Assembly (NCBI RefSeq): GCF_002197985.1
Contig: NZ_NBYK01000004.1
Span: 124,001-188,000, forward strand
Reading direction: 5' to 3'
Length of the DNA stretch: 64,000 nucleotides
Source of the DNA: Halopseudomonas aestusnigri
GTDB lineage: Bacteria > Pseudomonadota > Gammaproteobacteria > Pseudomonadales > Pseudomonadaceae
The translations under genes and the position numbers were made by a program. A model generated the notes under the pieces. The model was not told the origin of the DNA and made no database searches. It saw nothing but the letters and a program-made list of their open reading frames with translations. Below, piece by piece: positions 45,683-56,217 of this stretch; the stretch's first letter is position 1, and the number at the start of each line of letters is the position of its first letter.

Positions 45683-46827
45683 TCAGCTACCTCCACCGCA
45701 CCGTTGGCGGCTTTCAACAATGCTTCACCCATCAGTTCCCGACGCCAGCCGGTCAACTCATCCGGCAGTCGATAAGGGCCAGAGGGATAACCAGTGCGCA
45801 CCATGGCTTCAAGTACTTTCTTGCGCAGCATGATCTCGACTGCGATACCCCGTTTCTCGGCTTCATCCTGCCCAACCTTGCGCAACGCCTTGAGTAGCCG
45901 ATTGGCAGCCGATGGCAATGGCTCCGGCAGAACCTCGGGATAGTCTGAGGGAGCCACTGCGCGGCCCTCGCGAATCAGCTGCAAGATGGTTTCACCCTCG
46001 TGGCGCACGGTCCGAGGATGCATGTCCTCAATGCGCGACAGCGCCTGCAGGGTATCGGGCTGGCGCTGCGCCAGCGGTACCAGCGTGCGTTCACGCAGTA
46101 AGCGGTTACGGGCGATGTCGCGAGCCCTGGACTCGCGTTCGCGCCAGGCCGCCAGCGGGCGCAAGATCGCCAGCTCGGCCGGCTTCAGCCGCCATGCCTG
46201 CTTGACTTGCAGATAAGCCTGCTCTGGTTCGATCATCTGGCCAGAGGCTGCGACCTGCTCAGCGGTGTCGGCAAACAGCCACTCGGCCACGCCGGCCTGG
46301 GCGATACGTGGAGCCAGAATCTGATAGAGCTCTGCCAGGTGCTGGGCGTCACGGGCGGCATACTCAATCTGGGCCGGGCTCAGGGGCCGCTGCAGCCAGT
46401 CGGAGCGGGTCTCATCCTTGGGCAGATCGATATCCAGCAGCGCACTGACCAGCCGGGAGTACCCCATGGAAAAGTCCATGCCGAGAAAGGCTGCCGCAAG
46501 CTGGGTATCGAACAGCGGCGCGGGCAGCGCGCCACACAGCCTGGAAAAGACTTCAAGATCCTCACTGCATGCATGCAGGACCTTGACTACAGAAGCATCC
46601 TCAAGCAGCGCGACAAAGGGCGTCCAGTCGCCAATACCCAGCGGATCAATGAGCGTGGCGCGCTCGCCATCGCCAATCTGGATCAGACCGGCAATCGGGT
46701 AAAATGTCTCGGTGCGAACAAATTCGGTATCAACGGCAACGAAGGGCAGGCGACGCCACTGGTCGCAGCAGCGTGCCAACTCGGCGTCATCATCAATCAT
46801 TACGGGTTGCGTTAGCGCAGGGGTCAT
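45679..46827 (-). CDS. rnd: Ribonuclease D
   Basis: The 382-residue protein is a DEDDy 3'-5' exoribonuclease with D33 and E35 in VDTEF, an Asp in [10 protein letters not shown] and the YAARDAQHL motif. An HRDC domain follows near residues 210-290 ([14 protein letters not shown]). RNase D trims the 3' ends of tRNA precursors and other stable RNAs. The longer frame to 46929 enters the promoter region, and ATG 46827 ([13 protein letters not shown]) fits the usual length. Confidence 0.93.
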   Translation of the reverse strand: MTPALTQPVMIDDDAELARCCDQWRRLPFVAVDTEFVRTETFYPIAGLIQIGDGERATLIDPLGIGDWTPFVALLEDASVVKVLHACSEDLEVFSRLCGALPAPLFDTQLAAAFLGMDFSMGYSRLVSALLDIDLPKDETRSDWLQRPLSPAQIEYAARDAQHLAELYQILAPRIAQAGVAEWLFADTAEQVAASGQMIEPEQAYLQVKQAWRLKPAELAILRPLAAWRERESRARDIARNRLLRERTLVPLAQRQPDTLQALSRIEDMHPRTVRHEGETILQLIREGRAVAPSDYPEVLPEPLPSAANRLLKALRKVGQDEAEKRGIAVEIMLRKKVLEAMVRTGYPSGPYRLPDELTGWRRELMGEALLKAANGAVEVAE

Positions 46828-47280
46828 AAGCTGTCTTTTCTGGGGCCTTTTCCCGTCTGGTTCGCTCGCCTTGCAGCATCGGAACATGCTCCCGGTCGGG
46901 TAGCGATCTGCAGTCCAGGACGCAGGCAATGGATTATTCCCTTGGCAGGTCCCGCAGCGCCGCGCAGCTGACTATGATGCCAGCCCGAAGGATGAACCGG
47001 CGCTTGCGTCACCCTCCGGCGGTTATACTGGCGGACCAGCCGTCACTGCCGAACAGAGCTTGACGCAAAAGCGGCTTCATCATGGTCATGGCGCACGGGA
47101 ACAGACCCTGAAGTTGCGCGCAGTATAACCGAAGCGCCAGCGCCCTGCCGAAGCCTGTGTTACATACAACCCTTCAAGTTTGACCGGGATCAACCGATAT
47201 ATCAGAGTGACGGCACATACTGACGGCCCTGTGCCGCCTGCCAGTCAGGATCACCTGTTTCAACATGCTCTGGAGTATGC
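46828..47280. other. Divergent promoter region of rnd and the chemoreceptor gene
   Basis: These 453 bases hold no supported gene. An exact 11-base inverted repeat, CGGTTATACTG (47020-47030) and CAGTATAACCG (47121-47131), brackets 90 bases. Each arm contains a -10-like TATACT on opposite strands, pointing toward the segment between them and then to the far gene. Open frames on either strand here have no family features. Confidence 0.5.
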
Positions 47281-48699
47281 ATGCAAGCCTTCAAGAACCT
47301 GCCACTGAAATACAAGTTCTGGGCAGTCAACGGTGTTGCTTTCGCAGCAACGCTGATGCTCGTACTGGTTGCCATCTGGGTCGAGCAACGCAGCATCGAA
47401 CAGACCCGACAGGAACTGGCCAGCGTGCTTGCCAGCGAACAGCCCTCCGACGGCAAGGTGCACGGCCTGAGCTGGATCACAGCACCGACTGCCGCACAGA
47501 CACAACCAGGGCGCTGGCTGGAGGCCTCCAGACTCGGCATTACCGAAGATCGCTACATTGGCGCCTGGTCAGCCGTAGAGGGCCGCGCTCTGGCCGTGGA
47601 ACGGCAGGGCTTCACCGAGCTGTTACTTGAACGCGCGCCACTCTATGCGATCGTGGTGGCAGCGCTGATGCTGATGGTGCTGTTCTTCTCGCAACTGCTG
47701 ATTCTGTTCATCACCCGCCATATCATCACCCTGCGCGACGTCATGCTGGCAGTGGAAAGCACCGGTGACCTGACACTGCGTGCGCCTGGCAGTGCGCGCG
47801 ATGAAGTCGGCTCGATGGCCCGAGCCTTCAATGCCATGCAGGAGTCCCAGCAGGCCGTCGTCGGCTCGGTACGCCAGGCGGCACTGGAACTGGATCAGCG
47901 TGCCCGCGGACTGGCCGAGACCATGACCCGTATGCGCGACGGCATGATAGTGCAGCAGGGAGAGACCGATCAGGTCGCCGCAGCCGTCAACGAAATGAGT
48001 GCGACGGTACAGGATATTGCCGGCAGCACCTCGATTTCCCGTGATCAGTCCAGTCAGGCCAATGCTCTCGCCATTCAGGGCCGGGACAAGGTACAGCAGG
48101 TTCGCAAGACCATCGCAGGCCTGGTCACCAGCATCGACCGCTGCACCGAGCACATGCACCAGCTGTCAACTCACAGTCAGGAAATCAGCGGCGTAGTGCG
48201 GGTAATTCGAGAGATTGCCGAACAGACCAACCTGCTGGCCCTGAACGCGGCAATCGAGGCAGCACGTGCGGGTGAGTCTGGTCGCGGATTTGCCGTCGTC
48301 GCAGACGAGGTGCGCGCCCTGGCCCAGCGCGTTCAGCACTCTACCGATGACATTCAGCGCATGATCGAAGCCCTGCAGACCGGCACCGAGGTAGCTGTCG
48401 AGGATATGCAGGCCAGCGCCGGGCTGACCCATGACTCGGTCCAGCAGGTTGAAGATGCCGGTGAGTCTCTGCAGGATATCGCTGCGGCCGTCAGTCAGAT
48501 CAGCGAGGGCAACAGCGAAATCGCATCGGCGGTCGAGCAGCAGAGCCTGGCGGCGGATGCCATTACCCAGAGCGTGGTCGAAATCAGGGACGTGACCGAA
48601 CGTACCGTAGAACAGACCGCACACAGTGCCGACACCAGCGACCAGCTGGCTCGACTGGCCCATCAGCTGACCGAAGCGGTCAGCAAGCTCCGCACCTGA
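47281..48699 (+). CDS. Methyl-accepting chemotaxis protein with a short periplasmic domain
   Basis: The 472-residue protein has membrane spans at about residues 12-34 and 121-146, enclosing only about 86 periplasmic residues. A HAMP domain (about 146-200) and the cytoplasmic signalling domain follow. The highly conserved hairpin tip is present ([22 protein letters not shown]). It should relay a signal to CheA/CheW or a Wsp/Pil-like pathway. The periplasmic part is too small for a double Cache domain and I do not recognise it. There is no C-terminal CheR-binding pentapeptide. Confidence 0.92.
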   Translation: MQAFKNLPLKYKFWAVNGVAFAATLMLVLVAIWVEQRSIEQTRQELASVLASEQPSDGKVHGLSWITAPTAAQTQPGRWLEASRLGITEDRYIGAWSAVEGRALAVERQGFTELLLERAPLYAIVVAALMLMVLFFSQLLILFITRHIITLRDVMLAVESTGDLTLRAPGSARDEVGSMARAFNAMQESQQAVVGSVRQAALELDQRARGLAETMTRMRDGMIVQQGETDQVAAAVNEMSATVQDIAGSTSISRDQSSQANALAIQGRDKVQQVRKTIAGLVTSIDRCTEHMHQLSTHSQEISGVVRVIREIAEQTNLLALNAAIEAARAGESGRGFAVVADEVRALAQRVQHSTDDIQRMIEALQTGTEVAVEDMQASAGLTHDSVQQVEDAGESLQDIAAAVSQISEGNSEIASAVEQQSLAADAITQSVVEIRDVTERTVEQTAHSADTSDQLARLAHQLTEAVSKLRT

Positions 48700-48703
48700 A
48701 ACA

Positions 48704-48729
48704 GAGGCGGCGCCTTGCGGCGCCGCTCT
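48704..48729 (+). terminator. Hairpin after the chemoreceptor gene, probable terminator
   Basis: GCGGCGCC (48707-48714) pairs with GGCGCCGC (48719-48726) around TTGC, five bases after the stop. No T-run follows, so termination may be weak or factor-dependent. Confidence 0.6.
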
Positions 48730-48761
48730 GCCATTGCCCGGAAACACCAACCCGGGCCTAT

Positions 48762-49040
48762 TTACTCAAGCACAATCCGCCCCTCGTTATTCGCCAGCGT
48801 GCTGGCGCCAATCCCCTTCACTTCGGCCAGCGAAGCTACCGACCCGAAAGCACCATGCTCCTCGCGGTAGGCAACGATAGCGTCAGCCTTGGCCTGCCCT
48901 ACCCCCTGCAGCACCTCGGCGATCTCTGCCGCGCCGGCGGTATTGATATTGACCGTTGGTACAGACACTTCCTGGGCCCAGGCGGGAGATACCAGCCAGA
49001 GACTGAGAACAACACCCAAGATGCTAATCCAGTGACGCAT
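48762..49040 (-). CDS. ComEA-type helix-hairpin-helix DNA-binding protein
   Basis: The 92-residue protein has a signal peptide (cut near SPAWA-QEV, residue 22) and then one ComEA-type double helix-hairpin-helix domain: VNINTAGAAEIAEVLQGVGQAKADAIVAYREEHG and FGSVASLAEVKGIG. In competent bacteria ComEA is periplasmic and pulls in DNA taken up through type IV pili. Short stand-alone forms like this also occur in bacteria not known to be competent. GGAGG lies eight bases ahead of ATG 49040, which starts the signal peptide. Confidence 0.88.
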   Translation of the reverse strand: MRHWISILGVVLSLWLVSPAWAQEVSVPTVNINTAGAAEIAEVLQGVGQAKADAIVAYREEHGAFGSVASLAEVKGIGASTLANNEGRIVLE

Positions 49041-49124
49041 TTTCCATCCTCCGTATATGTGAGAAGTGCCGCACTGAAGGAACACGGCTTCAGCACTATC
49101 CCTGCGGCATGGAGGACGCTAAAA

Positions 49125-49159
49125 CAAAAAGGCCGGAGAGCTGTGAACTCTCCGGCCTT
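49125..49159 (-). terminator. Rho-independent terminator of metZ
   Basis: A perfect 12-bp stem (49129-49140 with 49148-49159) has a 7-base loop and is followed on the minus strand by a T-rich run. It lies 32 bases after the metZ stop and ends the long asd-to-metZ series. Confidence 0.93.
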
Positions 49160-49191
49160 GATGTGACAAAGCACGCAACTGCGCAGACAAC

Positions 49192-50406
49192 TCAGCGCTG
49201 GGCGTCAAATCCGCGCTGCAGATCGGCCTTGATGTCCGCCAGGTCTTCCAGGCCGATAGCCAGTCGAATCAGCCCCTCGCGGATACCCGCCGCTTCGCGT
49301 GCCTCGGCGCTCAGGCGGCCATGGGTAGTGGTCGCCGGGTGCGTGATGGTGGTCTTGGCGTCACCGAGGTTGGCGGTAATGGACACCATTCTCGTCGCGT
49401 CGATGAAGCGCCAGGCAGCTTCACGACCGCCGCGCAGCTCAAAACTCACTACCGCTCCAAAGGCACTCTGCTGGGCCTTGGCCAGGGCGTGTTGCGGGTG
49501 CGACGGCAAGCCGGCGTAATAGACGCGCTCAACTTCCGGACACTGCTCCAGCCACTCGGCAATCTGCTGCGCGGACTCGCAATGGGCTCGCATGCGCAGA
49601 CGCAACGTTTCCAGGCCCTTGAGGAATACCCAGGCATTGAACGGGCTGAGGGTCGGCCCTGCCGTGCGCAAAAAGCCTACCAGCTCCTGCATGTGCTCAC
49701 GACGCCCTACTACCACGCCACCCATGCTGCGGCCCTGACCGTCAATGTATTTGGTTGCCGAGTGCACGACGATGTCGGCTCCCAGCGACAGCGGCTTCTG
49801 CAGTGCCGGCGTGCAAAAGCAGTTGTCGACTACCAGCAACGCGCCATGCTCGCGGGCAATCGCGCCGAGCGCGCCAATGTCGCCCAGCTCGGCCAGCGGA
49901 TTGGACGGAGACTCGATAAAGAACATCCGGGTGTTCGGCTTGCAGGCGTCACGCCAGGCGGCCGTGTCGGTCAGAGGTACATAGTCGACCTCAATGCCAA
50001 AGCGCTTGAAGTACTTTTCAAACAGCGTGACAGTGGCGCCGAAGACGCTGCGCGACACCAGAATATGGTCACCGGCCGAGCACAGGCTCATAACAGTTGT
50101 CAGGATGGCCGCCATGCCGGAGGCTGTGGCAACAGCCTGTTCACCGCCTTCCATGAGCGCAATCCGCTCTTCGAAGGTGCGTACGGTCGGGTTCATATAA
50201 CGCGAATAGACATTGCCGCTGGTTTCACCGGCAAAGCAGGCAGCAGCATCAGCGGCACTGCGAAACACATAGCTTGAAGTCAGAAACAGGGCTTCGCCAT
50301 GCTCTGCTTCAGGCGTGCGCCGCTGACCGGCGCGTACCGCCAGGGTGTCGAAGCCAGCCCCGTCAAGATCACTGTCCAGACGGCCAGGTTGCCATTGTTC
50401 GGTCAT
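49192..50406 (-). CDS. metZ: O-succinylhomoserine sulfhydrylase
   Basis: The 404-residue Cys/Met metabolism PLP enzyme has the cofactor lysine in HSATKYIDG and the substrate region SPSNPLAELGDI. MetZ makes homocysteine directly from O-succinylhomoserine and sulfide, the Pseudomonas route to methionine. Position next to purF is the conserved Pseudomonas order and favours MetZ over MetB. ATG 50406 has GAGG upstream and is chosen over the frame start at 50454, which coincides with the purF stop region. Confidence 0.92.
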   Translation of the reverse strand: MTEQWQPGRLDSDLDGAGFDTLAVRAGQRRTPEAEHGEALFLTSSYVFRSAADAAACFAGETSGNVYSRYMNPTVRTFEERIALMEGGEQAVATASGMAAILTTVMSLCSAGDHILVSRSVFGATVTLFEKYFKRFGIEVDYVPLTDTAAWRDACKPNTRMFFIESPSNPLAELGDIGALGAIAREHGALLVVDNCFCTPALQKPLSLGADIVVHSATKYIDGQGRSMGGVVVGRREHMQELVGFLRTAGPTLSPFNAWVFLKGLETLRLRMRAHCESAQQIAEWLEQCPEVERVYYAGLPSHPQHALAKAQQSAFGAVVSFELRGGREAAWRFIDATRMVSITANLGDAKTTITHPATTTHGRLSAEAREAAGIREGLIRLAIGLEDLADIKADLQRGFDAQR

Positions 50407-50453
50407 GCAAAAACCTCGTTCATACAGGGCAGCGCTGGCGCTGCCGACTGGCA

Positions 50454-51959
50454 TCAGTTGTTGTGCAGGCCGATGATTTCGCTGACCCGCTCGACCGTCG
50501 ATTTGGCCGCGTCATTACGAGCACGCTCGATGCGATCCAGGTACTGTTCGTTGACATCGCCGGTGACGTACTGACCATCGAATACCGCGCAGTCAAAATG
50601 TTCAATCTTGACCTTGCCGCCGCCAACGGCGTCTTTCAGGTCATCAAGATCCTGATAGATCAGCCAGTCGGCGCCGATCAGTTCGGCAACCTCGTCCGTG
50701 GTGCGACCATGGGCGATCAGTTCGTGGGCGCTGGGCATGTCGATGCCATACACATTGGGATAGCGCACCGCCGGTGCAGCCGAGCAGAAGTAAACGTTCT
50801 TGGCTCCGGCCTCGCGTGCCATCTGAATGATCTGCTTGCAGGTGGTGCCGCGCACGATGGAGTCATCTACCAGCAACACGTTCTTGCCGCGAAACTCCAG
50901 ATCAATGGCGTTCAGTTTCTGGCGAACCGACTTCTTGCGCGCAGCCTGACCCGGCATGATGAAGGTCCGGCCGATATAGCGGTTCTTGACGAACCCCTCC
51001 CGGAACTTCACACCCAGCTGGTTGGCCAGCTCCAACGCCGAGGTTCGGCTGGTATCCGGGATCGGGATGACCACGTCAATGTCGTGATCCGGGCGCTCGC
51101 GCTGAATCTTGTCTGCCAGCTTTTCGCCCATGCGCAGCCTGGCCTTGTAGACCGACACACCGTCCATCAGCGAGTCAGGGCGAGCCAGATATACATGTTC
51201 GAAAATGCACGGCGAATATTGCGGATTCTCGGCACACTGACGGGTGAACAGTCGACCATCCTCGGTGATATACACTGCCTCGCCCGGCGCCAGATCGCGG
51301 ATGAGGCTGAAGCCCAGCACGTCGAGCGCAACGCTTTCAGAGGCAATCATGTACTCGACGCCCTCGTCGGTGTGACGCTGACCAAACACGATGGGACGGA
51401 TCGCATGGGGGTCACGGAATCCGACAATACCGTACCCGGTAATCATGGCCACTACCGCGTAACCACCCCGACAGCGCTTGTGCACCTGGCTGACCGCAGC
51501 AAAGACGTCTTCCTCGGTCGGCTGCAATTTGTTGCGTACGGCCAGCTCGTGGGCAAATACGTTCAGCAGCACCTCTGAATCAGAGGTCGTATTGACGTGG
51601 CGCAGATCGGATTCATAGATCTCGCGCGACAGCTGCTCGACGTTGGTGAGGTTGCCGTTGTGCGCCAGGGTGATGCCGTAGGGCGAATTGACGTAGAACG
51701 GCTGGGCCTCGGCAGAACTGGAGCTGCCGGCGGTCGGATAGCGAACGTGTCCGATACCCATCTGACCTACCAGACGCTGCATGTGACGCTGATGGAACAC
51801 ATCGCGTACCAGACCATTATCCTTGCGCAGGAAGAGTCGCCCCTGATCGCTGGTTACAATGCCGGCGGCGTCCTGGCCGCGATGCTGCAGGACGGTCAAG
51901 GCATCATAGAGCGCCTGATTGACGTTCGATTTGCCCACTATGCCAACAATGCCACACAT
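50454..51959 (-). CDS. purF: Amidophosphoribosyltransferase
   Basis: The 501-residue protein begins MCGIVGIVG, in which Cys2 becomes the N-terminal glutaminase nucleophile after removal of Met. The C-terminal phosphoribosyltransferase domain has the PRPP loop [13 protein letters not shown]. It transfers glutamine nitrogen to PRPP, the first step of purine synthesis. It lies 48 bases after cvpA, the arrangement seen in E. coli and Pseudomonas, and is normally under PurR-type or feedback control. No operator was recognised here. Confidence 0.97.
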   Translation of the reverse strand: MCGIVGIVGKSNVNQALYDALTVLQHRGQDAAGIVTSDQGRLFLRKDNGLVRDVFHQRHMQRLVGQMGIGHVRYPTAGSSSSAEAQPFYVNSPYGITLAHNGNLTNVEQLSREIYESDLRHVNTTSDSEVLLNVFAHELAVRNKLQPTEEDVFAAVSQVHKRCRGGYAVVAMITGYGIVGFRDPHAIRPIVFGQRHTDEGVEYMIASESVALDVLGFSLIRDLAPGEAVYITEDGRLFTRQCAENPQYSPCIFEHVYLARPDSLMDGVSVYKARLRMGEKLADKIQRERPDHDIDVVIPIPDTSRTSALELANQLGVKFREGFVKNRYIGRTFIMPGQAARKKSVRQKLNAIDLEFRGKNVLLVDDSIVRGTTCKQIIQMAREAGAKNVYFCSAAPAVRYPNVYGIDMPSAHELIAHGRTTDEVAELIGADWLIYQDLDDLKDAVGGGKVKIEHFDCAVFDGQYVTGDVNEQYLDRIERARNDAAKSTVERVSEIIGLHNN

Positions 51960-52007
51960 GCCTGAGTACCTTCTCGATTAAGGGCGGCGCTGTCCGGGAG
52001 TGCCGGA

Positions 52008-52490
52008 TCAGCGACCCGCCATTTGCAGAATGAGATTTTTCGACCAGTCAGCGACCAGCAGAAAATGGGGAATCACCACCGATTCGCGCCACCAGGCATC
52101 CGCTTCAACGGGGGCCAGGCTTAACAGACCGACTGCGACTACCACCAGCAGCGCACCGCGCGCTGCGCCGAAAACCATGCCAAGAAAGCGGTCGGTACCG
52201 CTGAGACCCGTTGCCTTGACCAACTGGCTGATCAGATAGTTGACCAGCCCGCCCAGCAGCAGCGTCATGACAAACAGAATGGAACACGCGGCGATGACGC
52301 GCAGGGAAGGCGTTTCAATATAGGGCACAAGCAACTCGGCGAGTGCTCCGCCAAACAGCCAGGCAACCAGGCCGGCAATAACCCAGGTCAGCAGGGAGAG
52401 GGCTTCCTTGACGAAGCCTCTGGTCAGGCTGATCAGGGCCGAGACTGCAATGATGGCGACGATAGCCCAGTCAACCCAGGTCAAAGACAC
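52008..52490 (-). CDS. cvpA: CvpA family inner-membrane protein
   Basis: The 160-residue protein has four membrane helices (about residues 5-25, 30-47, 65-85 and 103-125) and the family start WVDWAIVAIIAVSALISLTRG. CvpA is needed for colicin V production and for envelope-stress tolerance in enterics, with an unclear molecular role. It precedes purF in the same direction, 48 bases away, and is probably cotranscribed. Confidence 0.93.
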   Translation of the reverse strand: MSLTWVDWAIVAIIAVSALISLTRGFVKEALSLLTWVIAGLVAWLFGGALAELLVPYIETPSLRVIAACSILFVMTLLLGGLVNYLISQLVKATGLSGTDRFLGMVFGAARGALLVVVAVGLLSLAPVEADAWWRESVVIPHFLLVADWSKNLILQMAGR

Positions 52491-52558
52491 GATGAAGTAC
52501 CCTGTTCTACAAAGGCAGGCATTCTAGCAGAGCTGCGCGGCCCATCGAAACTGCATAA

Positions 52559-53158
52559 TCAGCCTCGACCGCTATCGGCATCGTACGCCACAACAAAACC
52601 CTTGCTGCCGCGCTTGCGCTCCAGTTCATCGCGCAGGCGATTGGCTGCTTCACGGCTCGCCAGCGGCCCGACATATACGCGGGTGCTGGTCTTGCCTTGC
52701 ACGGTTACGCTATGGGTGTAGGCGTTGTAACCTTGGGCGCGCAACTCCTTGCTCAAGCCGTCAGCATTGGAGGCACTGGAAAAACTGCCCAGCTGGATAA
52801 CCCAGTCACCCGACGCGACCGGCGCAGGCGCGGGCGCAGCCGGCGTCGCTACCGGCTCCGGCGCAGATGCCGGGGCTGGCGCAACGGGCTGCACTGGAGC
52901 GGATGGGACGACTGCCGGCGCAGAATCAACCGGCACGTCCGGCAGCGCGACAGGCAGCTCCGGAACCTCCGCAGGCGCGGGCAGCGGCGCGGGCGCGACG
53001 GGCTCAATTACCTGCGGAGCCAGCACCGGCGCCTCAGGCACATCAACCTCAACCTGTACCGTCTCGTCCTGCCCAGACAGCAGCATCGGCAAAAACACCA
53101 CAGCCGCAATGATCAATACAACCGCACCAATGATGCGCTGTTTCAGACCCTCATCCAT
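52559..53158 (-). CDS. SPOR-domain membrane protein (DedD-like)
   Basis: The 199-residue protein has one membrane span near residues 8-27, a long Pro/Ala/Val-rich periplasmic linker (about 30-115) and a C-terminal SPOR domain (about 118-195, starting GDWVIQLGSFSS). SPOR domains bind denuded glycan strands at the division septum, so the protein should be a divisome accessory factor like DedD. It overlaps the folC stop by eight bases and stands 68 bases before cvpA. Confidence 0.9.
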   Translation of the reverse strand: MDEGLKQRIIGAVVLIIAAVVFLPMLLSGQDETVQVEVDVPEAPVLAPQVIEPVAPAPLPAPAEVPELPVALPDVPVDSAPAVVPSAPVQPVAPAPASAPEPVATPAAPAPAPVASGDWVIQLGSFSSASNADGLSKELRAQGYNAYTHSVTVQGKTSTRVYVGPLASREAANRLRDELERKRGSKGFVVAYDADSGRG

Positions 53159-54443
53159 TCTGCGCTACTCCGGCATGTTCAGATAGCCAGAGTATGGCGT
53201 CGGCGACGCAGAAAAACGACCCGAATATCACAACTTCGGTCGCCGAGTCGGTTTGCTCCAGCGCCTGCTCAATCGCCCGGGCGATGGATGCATGGGCTGA
53301 AGCCGGCTCGCCAGCCGCGGTCAGGCCCTGGACCAGATCCTCGGCAGAGCGGCTGCGCGGGCTTGGCAAAGGGGCGGTAAACCAGTGTCCGAACACCCCG
53401 TGCAACTCTGCCGCGACCCCGTTCAGGTCCTTGTCAGACAACAGACCGAATACGGCTACCCGCGGACGCGCCGCATCGGCACCCAGGCTGGAAGCCAGAA
53501 AACGAGCCGCATGCGGGTTGTGACCGACATCCAGACGCAGATCACGCACCGCTCCCTGCCACAGAACCTGGCGCGCCTCCAGACGTCCCGTTGCGGTAGC
53601 TGACCGCAGCGCCGCACAGATCAGGGTATCAGCCAGATCGAACCCGGCAGCCCAAAACGCCTGCAATGCCACAGCCAGGTTATCGCGCGGCAGACTGACC
53701 GCAGGCAGGCGCAGCTGACGGCGGTTACCAGTCCCGTCAATGCCGTCAAGCACCCAGGATCCATCAGCAAAACTCTGAACACTAAAGTCCTGATCGCGCT
53801 GGTACAGCCGACATCCCAGCCGTTCTACTGCATCAGTAAAGGGCGACGGCAAGTCACGTTCGCCACTGACAACAGGATGCCCTGCACGCATGATGCCGGC
53901 CTTCTCAAACGCAACCGATTCCCGCGTTGATCCCAGGTACTCCTGATGATCCAGACCAATGCTGGTCACAACCGCCACGTCGGCATCAACCACATTTACC
54001 GCGTCGAGACGACCGCCCAGCCCCACTTCAAGCACGACCGCATCCAGCCGCTCGCGCTGGAACAGCCAGAACGCGGCCAAGGTGCCGAATTCAAAATAGG
54101 TCAGGGAGATATCGCCACGGGCTGCATCAATGGCAGCAAAGGCATCGCAGATCGACTGATCATCGGCCTGCGCACCATTGATACGGATGCGCTCGTTGTA
54201 GCGATGCAGGTGCGGGGAGGTGTAACAACCGGTACGCAGCCCGGCCGTGCACAACAGCGAGTCCAGGGCCGCACAGGTCGACCCCTTGCCGTTGGTACCG
54301 GTAACGGTGAAAACGCGAGGTGCCGGACGAAGCACGTTCAGTCGCTCGGCGACCTCACGTACCCGTTCCAGCCCCATATCGATTTCGCTGGGATGCAAGG
54401 CCTCCAGCACGGCCAGCCACTGGCCAAGACTGCGCTGGGACAT
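53151..54443 (-). CDS. folC: Dihydrofolate / folylpolyglutamate synthase
   Basis: The 430-residue Mur-ligase-like enzyme has the ATP loop VTGTNGKGST, the DQSICDAFAAI region and the central-domain signature SIGLDHQEYLGST. FolC adds glutamate to dihydropteroate and extends the polyglutamate tail of folates. Its ATG shares one base with the accD stop (TGATG), and its end overlaps the SPOR gene, so accD-folC-SPOR form one tightly coupled unit as in many gammaproteobacteria. Confidence 0.95.
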   Translation of the reverse strand: MSQRSLGQWLAVLEALHPSEIDMGLERVREVAERLNVLRPAPRVFTVTGTNGKGSTCAALDSLLCTAGLRTGCYTSPHLHRYNERIRINGAQADDQSICDAFAAIDAARGDISLTYFEFGTLAAFWLFQRERLDAVVLEVGLGGRLDAVNVVDADVAVVTSIGLDHQEYLGSTRESVAFEKAGIMRAGHPVVSGERDLPSPFTDAVERLGCRLYQRDQDFSVQSFADGSWVLDGIDGTGNRRQLRLPAVSLPRDNLAVALQAFWAAGFDLADTLICAALRSATATGRLEARQVLWQGAVRDLRLDVGHNPHAARFLASSLGADAARPRVAVFGLLSDKDLNGVAAELHGVFGHWFTAPLPSPRSRSAEDLVQGLTAAGEPASAHASIARAIEQALEQTDSATEVVIFGSFFCVADAILWLSEHAGVAQNG

Positions 54444-55336
54444 CAGGCCTCGTCGGCAACCTCTGCCGCTGGCTCAGGTGCCGGCGCGCCGGTCAGCATG
54501 GAAAGCAGGCTGGCCAGGCGGTCGCGCATCTCGCTGCGAGCGATGATCATATCCAGCGCACCGTGTGCCAGCAGGAATTCACTGCGCTGGAAGCCGGCGG
54601 GCAGCTTTTCGCGCACGGTCTGCTCGATAACACGCGGGCCGGCAAAACCGATCAGCGCGTTGGGCTCGGCTACGTTCAAATCACCCAGCATCGCCAAACT
54701 GGCAGAAACGCCGCCGTAAACCGGGTCAGTCATCACCGAAACAAAGGGGATGCCCTCTTCGCGCAGACGGGCCAGCGCCGCACTGGTCTTGGCCATCTGC
54801 ATCAGGGAGAACAGGGCCTCCTGCATCCGCGCACCGCCGGAAGCAGAGAAGCACACATAGGGAACGCGATCACGCAATGCGGCTTCAGCGCCACGCACGA
54901 AGCGAGCCCCTACCACGCTGCCCATCGAGCCACCCATGAAATTGAATTCGAAGGCGCTGGCCACAATCGGCGCCCCCTTGAGCTTGCCCTGCATGACAAC
55001 CAGCGCATCTTTCTCGCCAGTGTCCTTCTGCGCTGCAGCCAGGCGGTCCTTGTACTTTTTGCTGTCACGAAACTTGAGACGGTCTACCGGCTCCAGCTCG
55101 GCACCCAGCTCGGTACGCCCTTCCGGATCGAGGAAAATGTCCAGACGGCGGCGCGCGCCAATACGCAGATGGTGACTGCACTTGGGGCACACATCCAGAT
55201 TCTTCTCCAGCTCGGGCCGGTACAACACTGCGTCACAGGACGGACACTTGCGCCACAGCCCCTCCGGTACGCTGCTTTTCTGTGCTTCGGAGCGCACGAT
55301 GGAGGGAATCAGCTTGTCCACCAACCAGTTGCTCAT
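54443..55336 (-). CDS. accD: Acetyl-CoA carboxylase, carboxyltransferase beta subunit
   Basis: The 297-residue protein has the N-terminal zinc ribbon with Cys31, Cys34, Cys50 and Cys53. A crotonase-like carboxyltransferase domain follows ([16 protein letters not shown]-like [11 protein letters not shown]). With AccA it moves the carboxyl group from biotin to acetyl-CoA to make malonyl-CoA. It is 66 bases downstream of trpA, and its stop overlaps the folC start. The last 15 residues are a variable Ala/Glu-rich tail. Confidence 0.96.
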   Translation of the reverse strand: MSNWLVDKLIPSIVRSEAQKSSVPEGLWRKCPSCDAVLYRPELEKNLDVCPKCSHHLRIGARRRLDIFLDPEGRTELGAELEPVDRLKFRDSKKYKDRLAAAQKDTGEKDALVVMQGKLKGAPIVASAFEFNFMGGSMGSVVGARFVRGAEAALRDRVPYVCFSASGGARMQEALFSLMQMAKTSAALARLREEGIPFVSVMTDPVYGGVSASLAMLGDLNVAEPNALIGFAGPRVIEQTVREKLPAGFQRSEFLLAHGALDMIIARSEMRDRLASLLSMLTGAPAPEPAAEVADEA

Positions 55337-55402
55337 CGCCTTTCCTTCTCTGAATTTATCATGTCAGCCTGCCCTCCTGCGGAAGGAGCGGCAGCGCCTT
55401 GT

Positions 55403-56206
55403 TCAGCGGTCCATTGAACTGCGCATGTCAGCCACGATGGCAGCGATGGCCTCACGTGCCTTGTCCGGATTGTCCGCATTGGCGGCAATCTGATTGACCA
55501 GCACCGAGCCTACAACGACGCCATCTGCTACACCGGCAACCGCCGCTGCAGACTCGCCATCGCGAATGCCGAAGCCGACACCAATCGGCAGATCGGTAAC
55601 GGTGCGCAGCATGTCCAGTTTTTCTGCTACATCGGTGACGTTCAAAGCACTGGACCCGGTCACACCTTTGAGTGAAACATAATAGACATAGCCGCTTGCC
55701 TGTTCGCAAATCAGCCGCGCGCGCTCTGCCGTGGTGGTCGGTGCCAGCAGGAAAATGGTATCCAGCCCCCGCGCCTTGAACAGCGGAACGACGTCTGTCG
55801 CCTCTTCCGGCGGCAGATCGACGGTCAGCACCCCGTCAACACCCGCCTCTGCCGCGGACTTGGCAAATTGTTCGTACCCCATCTTCTCGATCGGGTTCAG
55901 ATAGCCCATCAGTACCACCGGCGTTTCATTATCGCGGCTGCGGAACTGGCGAACCATCTCGAGTACCTGACTCAGACTGACGTGATGCTCGAGCGCGCGC
56001 TCCATTGCCAGCTGAATCACCGGGCCATCGGCCATCGGATCGGAGAACGGAATACCCAGCTCGATGACATCGGCACCGGCGGCTACCAGATCATGCATCA
56101 GGGGCAGTGTAACCGCCGGATTCGGATCACCAGCAGTGATATACGGAATAAGCGCCTTGCGACCAGCAGCCTGCAAAGCGGAAAAACGGGCTTCAATTCG
56201 GCTCAT
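55403..56206 (-). CDS. trpA: Tryptophan synthase alpha chain
   Basis: The 267-residue TIM-barrel has the catalytic [17 protein letters not shown] strand and the [13 protein letters not shown] loop carrying the catalytic Asp. It splits indole-3-glycerol phosphate and passes indole to TrpB through the complex tunnel. It starts 11 bases after the trpB stop. Placement in trpF-trpB-trpA-accD differs from P. aeruginosa, where trpBA lies elsewhere beside trpI. Confidence 0.96.
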   Translation of the reverse strand: MSRIEARFSALQAAGRKALIPYITAGDPNPAVTLPLMHDLVAAGADVIELGIPFSDPMADGPVIQLAMERALEHHVSLSQVLEMVRQFRSRDNETPVVLMGYLNPIEKMGYEQFAKSAAEAGVDGVLTVDLPPEEATDVVPLFKARGLDTIFLLAPTTTAERARLICEQASGYVYYVSLKGVTGSSALNVTDVAEKLDMLRTVTDLPIGVGFGIRDGESAAAVAGVADGVVVGSVLVNQIAANADNPDKAREAIAAIVADMRSSMDR

Positions 56207-56217
56207 GAATATCTCTT

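Noticed and set aside
46930-47280. A small gene or tRNA in the gap before the chemoreceptor
   Set aside because: No cloverleaf, no CCA-ended acceptor stem and no open frame with a ribosome site could be found.
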